Assembly: GCA_016806645.1 (NCBI GenBank)
Contig: JACSYO010001810.1
Span: 3,583,001-3,647,000, forward strand
DNA: 64,000 nucleotides
Direction: 5' to 3'
DNA from: Ophiodon elongatus
Lineage: Eukaryota > Chordata > Actinopteri > Perciformes > Hexagrammidae
How positions within the stretch are numbered: the first letter of the stretch is position 1; the number at the start of each line of letters is the position of its first letter. The position numbers and the translations under genes were made by a program. Shown piece after piece: positions 34,938 through 44,849 of the stretch. Below the pieces are notes generated by a model, which saw only the letters and a list, made by a program, of their open reading frames with translations, was not told the DNA's origin and did no database searches.

Positions 34938-35421
34938 TCACAGTTTGGGCATTCGGGCTGCATTCAGACACATGGTCACGCAGGAGGCACCGGCTGCATA
35001 ACGCATCTCTCTGATGATACCCGTCCACTCTTTCTTGTCATCTTCGTACCTGGGGAGACAGTTGAAACGTGTCATTATAATACACTGTTGGGAGTACGAG
35101 GAGAGCTGTCGTTGTAAAAGAAAGTGAGCAAGATGACATTGTTTCCGAACACATCAACAAAATCAACACATACTGCCAAATGTCGAGGATTTCCTTGGGT
35201 TCGCACTCTTTGTTCTCGTTCTCCACCATGGCTAAGCCTCCGAGAGAGTATAACTGCCCTCCGCAGCTCACCAGGTTGACTGAGCTCCTCTCCTGGGGCA
35301 ACTCTGTGAAGGGTGACCACCTGCAACAAGGTTGTAGCTGTATTAATGTGACATCTCTGTGTTTTGTTTTTTTACTGTTAAAAGAATATAAAAAACACAT
35401 ACTCTATATCTGTGACACAAG

Positions 35422-35455
<34 letters not shown>

Positions 35456-37808
35456 CTATTGTTTTATTTATTTTTGTGATGTTTATTTTTAATGTCCTTA
35501 AAAAATGTAGCAATCTAAGGATGAAAAAAAGTTATCTTCTAAGATCCTGAATTGATTCACGACTTCCAAAATGTGTTTGAATTTTACATAAGAACCTACA
35601 TATTGCTATTGATGGGCAGTAGCCTGCAGTGTCATGAATTATTGTGTGATTTGATGAAAAATCCCACAATATACCAATTTTAATGTTATTTTGAGGAATT
35701 AAAATGTTGTGAAATTGAGAATCAATTTTGAATCAATTGTGACCCCAAGAATAAAAATGTATTTGGATTGTGAGATTACAAAAGATTCACACCCCTAGGT
35801 TTAAATAGCTGCAACATTTTTATGAATATTTGACTGAAACTCATTTGAACATGGTTAAGTTACATCTATTTTTAAACTTTGATTGGGAACAACCAAATAC
35901 AAATTGTTATCAGAAAATAATAATAACCAGCCATGCACAACACCTGAGGTACTTATAATAATAATAATAATAATAAAGCACCTACTTGTTGGTTCCAAAG
36001 TCATAAGCTTCACATGCAGCGATGAGGCCTTCCTCATTGACTCCCCCAGCGACAACAATCTTCCCTTTGTGGACAACTGCCCCAAACATGGATCTGGGAG
36101 TTTTCATGGAGGCCACCTCCTTCCACTCTGATCTCTTGTGGTTGTACGCAAACATCTTATTGGTTGCTTTACTTTACCGGGGAGACAAATATGATTCCAG
36201 AGGAGGGTTAGTGTAATCTGAAAATCATATTTTGGACTTAATATGAACTGTTGTGGCATTTAAATCTTACTTGTCATCCATTTTTCCTCCAATACAGTAC
36301 ACCAGCCCATTCTCAGAGACCACACAGTGGCCGTGGATATTCATGGCCAACTTTTTTGTTTGAGTCCACTTCATTTTTCTAAAAAGGGTAGACAGTATTT
36401 AAATAGGAGCTTTCAATGAGATAAATCTACTGAACGAGCATATCCAAGACGGTTGGTGTACTGAACTTACTCAGTGTCATAGCACATGACAGTGTCCAGA
36501 GACTCATCGGACTGTAAATCTTTTCCTGCGACAGCAAAGAGGAGATTTTCACATTCCCCCATAGCAAACAAACACCTGGGGGAGGGCATGGGTGGAAGAG
36601 CGACCCATTCAGCAGTGAGACTGTCAAACTGAAAGACACATTTTAAGATATTTTGAAAAAGCAAAAGAGGGAATTACTTTTGATGTTTCCAGCACATCTG
36701 CAATGTAAATTGAACTTTATACCTGATAGAAGTAACACTGCAATGGGTTTTCTTTGTCCTCTTCATCAACAAACAGTCCTCCCAACACATACAGGATGTT
36801 GTTCTTCGATACCACACTGACGTGGTTTCGGGGGATCTGCTCTGCCATTGCAGCGAGAAAACATTCGTTCTCCTGGGTGTCGTAAGCCACGCTCGCAGTG
36901 TCGTTGATCATCAGAACCATGTCTTTGGCATACATGCCATATCTGCGCTTATCATTCAGATAGCCGGGCAACTTTCCCTCCTCTCCTTCCTCATCGTCTG
37001 GTCCCTTCATCTTCTCGGGCAGCTTTCCCGCAAAGGCTTCCTTAATGACTTTGATTTTTTTAAGAAGCTCAGGATCACTCATAATGAGGTCATCCTTCTC
37101 CACCTTCTCCTTGAAGTACTTATCTGGGAGTAAACGGAAACGAATGCACTCAAAGGCCTCCCCTAAGGATTTCACGCGCGTCTCTTTGTCTTTTCTGATC
37201 CACCTCATGAGGGTCTCAAACACCACTTCCTCTTTTTCTACATTCAATGCGTCGGCTCCAATAATGGCAAAGAGTTCAGGTGGAGCGAGCTCTAGGAAGT
37301 CCTTGTCCTCGGCTATGGTCTCAAACCAAACGGCAATGTGATCTCGAGCTGCTATGGCCAGTCTGGCGCTGCTCAGCATCAGTCCCTGCCTGTAGATGGA
37401 AAGGCAGTTTTTCTTTGACAGCCCCTTCTGGAGATAATTCACACAAACTGTGAACACTGAGGGGATCTGGAGGTGGTGGGCAGCGGTCAAAATATCCTGC
37501 ACATTTTTTTCATTGATATCAATCTCTGCGGAGTACATGTAATTTACAATCGCCTCCATCACATTGGGATCCATGCTCTCCAGAACAACCTCCATTTTAT
37601 CCATTTCCTTGTCATCTGCTGAGAAATACAGCTCCCGGAAATAAGGACTACAAGCTGCCAGTATGAGGCGATGGCAGGGGATGCTTCGGTCTCCAACCTT
37701 TAGGACGCAGTCAATTAACTTGTTCTCGTTCAGAAGCTCTTTGAGTCCATCCTGCAGCAAAGTGCTCTGAAACAGACGGAGATCTTCCCGCATGCTTTGG
37801 GGATCCAT
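34938..37808 (-). CDS. klhl41: Kelch-like protein 41 (sarcomeric, KBTBD10/sarcosin)
   Basis: A BTB-kelch protein of skeletal-muscle sarcomeres that stabilises nebulin; loss causes nemaline myopathy in human. Six exons join in phase to 598 codons (human 606): 37808-36723, 36628-36471, 36378-36271, 36171-35986, 35320-35174, 35049-34938. BTB is at about residues 20-130 (STLLQDGLKELL, IPCHRLILAACSPYFRELYF), BACK at about 135-240 (VEKEEVVFETLMRWIRKDKE), then an acidic linker and DKRRYGMYAKDMVLMIND. The kelch repeats follow (ILYVLGGLFVDEEDKENPLQ, YCIGGKMDD, GKIVVAGGVNEEG, LYSLGGLAM). The last exon ends AGASCVTMCLNAARMPKL, close to the human C terminus. The exon-4 acceptor was set by frame, giving DDNKATN. 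Confidence 0.96.
35424..35453. repeat. (TA)n microsatellite
   Basis: Pure TA run in klhl41 intron 4. Confidence 0.95.
35530..35800. mobile_element. Possible nonautonomous DNA element relic
   Basis: A stretch of ATTGTGA/GATTCA motifs ending AAAGATTCACACCCCTAG resembles a common fish repeat end. It lies in klhl41 intron 4. Tentative. Confidence 0.3.
35957..35978. repeat. (TAA)n microsatellite
   Basis: Trinucleotide run immediately downstream of the klhl41 exon 4 donor. Confidence 0.9.
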
Positions 37809-37921
37809 TCTTTTAGGACAGGAAGTGGATGGAGGTGTTCCCGACAGACCGTCCTGGCTGGTGAAGACAGAGAACTATAGGCGGCCAGGTCTGAAGCCAC
37901 TTTAATATAACCGTGCCCCCT

Positions 37922-37931
37922 CTAAATATAG
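37922..37931 (-). promoter_or_regulatory. klhl41: MEF2-type site upstream of klhl41
   Basis: CTATATTTAG on the minus strand fits the MEF2 consensus YTAWWWWTAR, about 115 bases before the start codon. An E-box CAGCTG (37984-37989) lies 50 bases further up. This pairing is typical of skeletal-muscle promoters. The AT core could also serve as the TATA element. Confidence 0.5.
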
Positions 37932-38680
37932 CCAGCCACCCCATCCATGAAGAATTCAAGTTGGCCAAACAGGAGAGCTCACACAGCTGTCAGAGAGTAA
38001 AAACAACCGCGGAGCCTTGTCACCCTGGTGATTTGTAACAACATTGTTGTACATGGCCACAGAAATAACCTATGATCTTTCAATTTCATTTTCACTGGTC
38101 TATCTAATAAAAAGGTAAAATATATAATTTTATTTGTTCCAGCTCTTTATGTGTTCACAGATATTATGGCTTGCATTTACTACAAGTCTGTGTATTCTGG
38201 AGACATCTACATGTGGAGTGAGTCATGATTCACTGATAGGAATGACCAGTTCACGACAGTGATCAGTATTTGTTTGTGACACATCCACAGGGGAGTTATC
38301 TAACAAGAAGACAGGGTCAGTGAACAGCTGCTGCCACAGGAGCCGACAGTTGGTCCTCTTTTCAGATTTTTAAAATACTTTTAGCACCTGGTGCAGTAAT
38401 GTATTTAGCCCGAGATCATTGTGTTCTTTCCACATACAAAATAACTGTGTGAGATACAGTATAAACCCACTGTGTTCGTGTGATTGAAAGGTAAAAAAAA
38501 AAAAAGAAGACTCTTCAATATCTATTTAAATGCATTTAATAACTTTAAAACTGTTTTATACAATATCCTCACAATAAATATGTTCTACATGTATTGTTTT
38601 TAATGAAATAGTATCAATGCATAAACTGTACAACTTTTAACATGATCTAAAAAACAAAAAAAAAATGTTTTCATATTATT

Positions 38681-41600
38681 TCAGCTCATGACTTCCCACA
38701 GCCCTTGAAGTGTGAAGCCGTCCTTCAGCTTCTCAACGGCGAGGCCCAGCTCCTCAGAGAAAACTGGCTCACGGTCTTGTTGCTTTCGAACATCAGTAAA
38801 CAAATAAAAAGAGTTAAACACAACATACTAGACAACATATTTTAGAATTATAGCTGGTGATAAAACTAACTGTGAGACTTTACCTTATTTCCATCAGCAA
38901 AGTAAGCCTGTGGGGAAGCAACACACACAATTCACACAGTGAATAAAAATAAACTGGGCCATGTTGTCGGTGATAAGAGGTAACTGTTGTCTGATGAGCA
39001 CTGCTCCCTACACACACATGAGCACTAGGCAACATACATTCATGTTTGTTCATTAAGCTGAAGGGCATTAGCTGGCAGCTATTCTGAGAGTCTGAAAAAT
39101 AAACCATTGACTCCCAGAGGGCTGACGAGTGTAACTCACAGTAAAAGCGTCAGTCTGCTCATCGGGCTCAATTTCCACGTCATCGGGAAGCTGTTCTACT
39201 GTCAGCTCTTCCAACGGCTGGGGCTGAAATCATTGTGAGGACAAACAGCGCTATGACAACAAGATCAGCTGAACTGGTGACAAAGGAGTATGCAAAACAA
39301 TTAAGGGAATGTAGATAGAACTAATTTGCTTTGACAATGACATAGTAATTAAAAAACAGACATGTAGAGTATTTTAGAGTTGCTTTATTTCTAGCTTTAA
39401 CAGCTTACCCTTTCTGACATGCTTTAATGTTATACTGTTGAGGTGTTCAGGGTCATTGATTCTAATATTATGCTTGGATGCATACCTTTTCTTCCATTTC
39501 ATAGTCCACTCCAAAGATGGGGTTGGCAGAGTACACCTTATGCAATGAGTTGATTTCCTTAAGTGCGTCTTGAAGCTTATCCACTGGGTCAATCTTAAAC
39601 CCGAGCACATAGCCACCACTCTGAAAACAAAAGTATTTGTTTATTACTCACTTATTATTACAAGTATTAAATCATTATATTGTGATCAGTTCAGTTGACC
39701 GTGACTCAAACCGCAGATGGAAAAACATTTTACCTGGCGTGAACTCTCTATCACCAAAGCCAAGCCAAACTTTGAGTCTCTTATTCTGATAGACCACTTG
39801 AGGGGAAAAGATAAAAGCAATGAAAAGAAATACACAATCCAACTGAAAGAGAAACGACACATGATTTTACAACAGAATCAAGACCACTGGTTGCAGATCA
39901 TGTGCAAGGGTACAGCGGTGTCTGCCTATGACTTAAGTTGAACATACCTCAGTTTTAAAAACCACACCTGTTAAAACAAAAAGAGCTGCAGCGGCTCAGA
40001 GGTGCTGAGATGAGTCACTAAACAAACGTATAATGCACAAACTAAAACAGGATAGAAAATCACAAAGGCACCTCATTCCTCCTCCTGAGTGGATGTACAC
40101 TACACCAACCTAAAAGTAGCTCATACTATAATTGTGTCTTTGTTGTTGTGCTCCTGAGCACATAATAGATGGTGTGTATGTTTGTGAGGACATTATGTAA
40201 ACAGGGCTGGTACGTAATAATTTCAGAGACAAGCCCAAGTTACCAATACCATTATCTACATTACAGTATCTGAGTTTCAAAACATTTTGATCCATGAATT
40301 AGCAAAAAAAAAGAAGGAAAAGGGAGAATCAAGTTTATAAGAACCGAAAAAGGTAAATATAATGTATTTGCAAAGCAGAACTGTGTGCTCATTTTGTCCG
40401 TTTATATGACAAGTCAGGTGGAAAGTGAGGACTAGATAGGTAATATTATTTAATGTATTACTTACAATCTGAAGGTAAGGAATGCTGACATTGAAGCTCT
40501 CGTTCATATTAGCGTGCCACACGATCCGAACATTAGTGATAAAGAAGGTTCCAAGGTTACCCTAAAAGAAAAGAAATTAACCCAGTTACACATATTGCAA
40601 ACAAATTATCTCCAGTTATCATATCAAATTGAAAGAATATGCTTCCAGTATTAGTTTCAGGCTCTTAACGTATTTAAAAGGAGAGAAAACCACTTGTTAT
40701 ATTCCTAATTAACATTTCATAGAACTGTACTGCTCATTCAGACATTTTTTATTAAAATGACAATAGAAAGTATTCCACCTTAATGCATTTGGGCTATGAA
40801 ATGTAGCATTTTAACTTTGTAGAGTTAGTTTAGGGTTAGTCTGAGTAATGTGTGTGTTGTCAGAGAAACTTAAAAAACTTAAAAGACTCTTACATAAACT
40901 GGAAAATGCTAAATTGCTGAAAAACATTTTGACACACATAATTGAAGCACCCGTACCTGATCACTGGATAAGTTCCAAACTCCATTAATTTTATCATACA
41001 CTTGCTCCCGGGGCAAGAGTCTCAGCTGCTTGTTTTGAATGAGAGCGGCTCGCAATTTCAGGTCTCTGTACATTTTAGATGTCTCATAGGCCCTATAACA
41101 AAACAAAAACAAAAGTATTTAATGTGACATACATCTTATGTAGAATGTAATCAGAGAATTTAACACATCAGCATTGTTTTACCTGTGGACAGCAATAACA
41201 GAAGTGAAGAGCCGTGGACTTCCTGGAACCACATTGGTGAAAATGAACTCAAATCTTGTGTTGTTGGACTTTGTCAAGATGTAGAGCGCTTCCGTTTGGC
41301 CTCTCAATTTCTGGAAAATTGCATTCAATTAATTAATTAGCAATGTTTTTTGTCACATTTATTAAGTTCTTTATTTATTAATTACTTTGCATACTTAAAT
41401 CGCATGTCGAACCAATGTTGCCGTTATAGGATTTGTCCTTGCATAGATTGGATTGAAACATTTTTCCAATTTAAAATGTATAAATAAAAAGACTCAACAC
41501 ACATGCAGACGCAGAGTTTGTTTGGTGCCTGTAATATAGAAAGTATATGTGATGTGTATAAGGAAATGTAAAACGATTATGCTCAAATACACTGGATTGT

Positions 41601-42959
41601 GTATTTATTTTCATTTATTTGTAATAATATTAAAACAATTAATAGCCATATGTAAAATCAAAAGGTTTACTTACTGAGTTCGCTGTCCTTGTTGTGATGT
41701 TAATGATGGAGTTGTAACCCACAGCTGGGAAAAAAAGATTTGCATTTAGGTTGGTGAGATGTTTTGTATAGTTCCACACTTGGCTCTCCAAATCCTCTTG
41801 ACTCTGTACCTAAAGTAAAGTAGGAGCCTTAAGATATAAACCTCCCTCAGGGGTCATCTCTGATATTATATCGTTTAATGCTTAGTTTCTTATTCTGTTT
41901 CTCAGTATGCTTTTCATAATTACCGCAAAGCACTCAATATTACTTGTAGAACTCATTCATTTAAATACTTTAAAAGGAAGTTGATTGAACATATTACACA
42001 CATAATGACTTAAAGACATCATCTTCTTGTCAACAAATGGTAATGTTTGACTGAATTATTATGAAATAGGTGGCGATGGTCATTCAAAATATATTTCGTT
42101 TTGGTTAAGGTTTAAGCAAAAAGGAAAACTAAATAAAGGGTGTACAGGAAAGTCATTAAACCTACAATAAAAACTGTTTAGAGTCTTTGTTTTTAACATT
42201 TACATATTTTAATTAAGGTAATTTAATGCCATGCACTTCCAAGAGAGGGCAGAAATACTGAACTGGTGGAAACAGAGTCAAACTAAAACAAAACAAACAA
42301 GTAATCCTGAAGGTGTACTCACACAAGTTGACTCTTGGCAGGGCCAAAGAATGCCAAATGATCCTCAGGTTTGTTACCAGCAGTCGTCCTGCAAATATAT
42401 AAATATATCGGACATGATCACATATTAGTTGACCAGCACACACGAGGCTGCCCAGAGAGTTTTAAACAGCCTCAACTACCTCGATCTCCGTTGTTTCCTT
42501 TCGTGTCTTCTATGGAGTCCAGACAGTCGATCAGAGCTTCTCCTGGACGAGTTTTCATCTGCCTGTGAACAGGATGGATCACCAGATGCATCACTGATAG
42601 TTGTCGTGCCGAGGCTTAGTTTTATTACAGCTGGTTAAGTTACAGTAAAGCTAGAATTACTATGACATCTAACACTATATATTGAGACAAATGTGGCAAT
42701 AATCTACCATTAAACCTGTTTTTTTCTGAAAACAAATTATCGGGGGAACCGTGCAGTCTTGTATTAGCAACTGTGGATTACTGTACACCTGTACACTTGT
42801 ACACCTGTATAACTAACCTAACTGAGCTAACTAAGCTAGCTAGGTTAGCTAGTTTGCACGATGGTGAAGTACAAACTATTTGAGTGAAGTAACTTACTGT
42901 GCTGTTATGTCGAAGCGAACATCTCTGTCCTCCCAGAGAGCATCCAAAACAGACGACAT
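38681..42959 (-). CDS. bbs5: Bardet-Biedl syndrome 5 protein (BBSome subunit)
   Basis: A subunit of the BBSome, which moves membrane proteins in and out of cilia. Its two PH-like domains bind phosphoinositides. Twelve exons join in phase to 342 codons (human 341): 42959-42898, 42562-42480, 42388-42323, 41724-41675, 41310-41183, 41092-40957, 40561-40466, 39796-39734, 39620-39486, 39223-39140, 38907-38884, 38782-38681. Recognisable pieces are MSSVLDALWEDRDVRFD, RLLVTNLRIIWHSLALPRVN, YETSKMYRDLKLRAALIQNK, WHANMNESFNVSIPYLQ, FGVDYEMEEK and the C-terminal LKDGFTLQGLWEVMS. Exon 8 begins WSIRIRD where human has RSIKIRD; its acceptor (CCCCTCAAG) was set by frame. Confidence 0.96.
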
Positions 42960-43074
42960 GACTGCAGGTAACAACCCCCTCGGCTTAGTTTAATAACGTT
43001 TTCCAGCTAACTAACTAGCGTCGGTTCGCTTGCTAGCTGCAGACTGGCTAATCTGAAGCCCCTCTAGCGTCATA

Positions 43075-43088
43075 AGCACCATGGCAAC
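43075..43088 (+). promoter_or_regulatory. bbs5: X-box-like RFX site upstream of bbs5
   Basis: AGCACCATGGCAAC matches the RFX X-box pattern GTNRCC-N2-RGNAAC at 10 of 12 fixed positions, with one half (GGCAAC) perfect. It lies about 120 bases upstream of the bbs5 ATG, where X-boxes of ciliary genes usually sit. Confidence 0.45.
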
Positions 43089-43338
43089 AGACGGCAAGCA
43101 AAGAGGACAATACTGTGGACCTTTTCCCAAACTCATTTATTTAAAACCACTAACTCATAACTAACTCACTGAATACTCTTTTGCCAGTGAGAACTACATT
43201 ATTAATCTAGTTTTATTACTGGTGTTTTGTCACTTCCTATAAGGGGGCAAGGACCCCATCAAAAGGGTTAATAATGTCAGAAGGACAAAGGCAATTACAT
43301 TTATTCATTTCATATTTGTATTTACTAGTCTTGTCAAT

Positions 43339-43604
43339 AGGTCCTTTTCACAGCACGCCTTTTTTTTTAATTAATTGACATGTCATCATAGGAAGCACAG
43401 GTGTTACTAACGTTAACAATGGCTCTGTTCTATTCAAGTGCACGTATCAACAAGCCATAACAATGTAACAAAAGGCTGGCCAATTATTTCGGTTTCAGAG
43501 CCCCTGGGTGTTACTAAACAGAGGGGCAAAAATGTTTATACAATAGAGAGCTGTTTGTTACCTTTAAGAAGTTGAAAATTGCCTTTGCTTCGTGAAAAGG
43601 CCCT
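43339..43604. mobile_element. MITE with TIRs reading like GGNCCTTTTCAC
   Basis: Left end AGGTCCTTTTCACAGC and right end GTGAAAAGGCCCTTTGAC are inverted copies. The inner segment AAGCACAGGTGTTAC, then GGCTCTGTTCTATTCAAGT, is shared with 44955-45005. A nonautonomous DNA transposon between bbs5 and the collagen gene. Confidence 0.6.
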
Positions 43605-44575
43605 TTGACTGTGGAGTGAAAACGATTTAAACATAATGCTCCAAATAAGGCAGTTCTGCTAGAAAGACCTATCAATTAAGGTGCTAAATACATACGGACA
43701 GAGAAAGATAAGACATACTTAATTTGAATAGCACAATTCATGTGTGAGAGGGAAACTCTGTATAGTTTACATTAAAAAGAAAATAAATTTGTTTGAAAGA
43801 TAACGATGAGATCAGATGACGATGATTATAATGGATGAATAATACAAATGAATATGGTTGATTTCCTTAATAAATACACAAAAACAGGCAAACCAATATC
43901 ATTTTACATTTTATCATTAAAAAACATATAAAACATGTATTCAGATATACATACACTGCCCACATAGACAGACCTTTAATGGATGGAGTGCAGAAAGCCT
44001 CAATCTTCATCATAAAATGGCGAGTAGACTTCTGAAAGCAGTATCCAGAGAGAATTGGCCCATTGTTACAGCTGCCAGTTATAGCCAAGACGAACACATT
44101 GTAATAACAGCAAACACAAGGCACACAAAAGTTCTCAGCATATTAGTAAATCATTTTAACACAAGGTATGTAAAGCATGTGACTCATAGAGGTATAAGAA
44201 TGATGAACAGGTTAATTCTAAATTGTAATAACATTTCTGAATTAGTTATTTGAAACCCAGGGCAGCCAAACCCTGAATAAAGGATTTCTTCTGGTTTCAC
44301 TGAGGTAATAAAGTCTGTTTTTAATCTCATTCATTGGGTTGAAACAACAACATGTTAACAGTTTTCACGATTTGATTCAGTTGGTCATGACTTTTTAGCA
44401 CTGTTTTGATATTTTTTATCAAAAATGCATTTGTGTGAGGACAAAAGTTTTCAAAAAGTGCATGAAATTATTTTCTGAACCCAACAGACATAATGGATCA
44501 CATTAAAATAACGGACAGCAGATTGTAGAGTAGTAAAGTCCACTTTCTGATGACCTCATCTCCTTTTATCCTGCT
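43605..44575. other. bbs5-col28 intergenic stretch
   Basis: Holds the presumed col28 3' UTR. No confident exon. A minus-strand stretch at 43970-44085 has a faint Kunitz-like cysteine pattern and is discussed as a finding. Confidence 0.4.
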
Positions 44576-44849
44576 GGAGACAAGACAGTACAACATTCAG
44601 ACAATATGAATAAAAGGAGAATGTTCACATTTGCTGTTAAAAATCTACAAACGTTACCTGTTCTGAATCGAACGCAAGTCTTCTTGCATTCATCCTCTGT
44701 TTCGTAGCGGTTGTCATTCCCACCGCAGCCTCCATACCAAAACTGTGCACAGGCATTGGCCTGCTTGTCATAGTACCAGTGGATGTTATAGTTTCGGCAG
44801 GAGCCTTGTTCCAAGTTATGGTTACAGCGAGGATCTAGAACACGGGACT
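44576..44849 (-). other. col28a2: col28 Kunitz domain and terminal exon
   Basis: Exon 44849-44658 encodes a full Kunitz domain: six cysteines with spacing 8-15-7-12-3, motifs FWYGGCGGNDNRY and DECKKTC. The residue after the second Cys (the P1 position in inhibitors) is Arg, so a trypsin-like target is possible. The last exon adds one or two residues and the TAA at 44578-44576. Confidence 0.92.
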
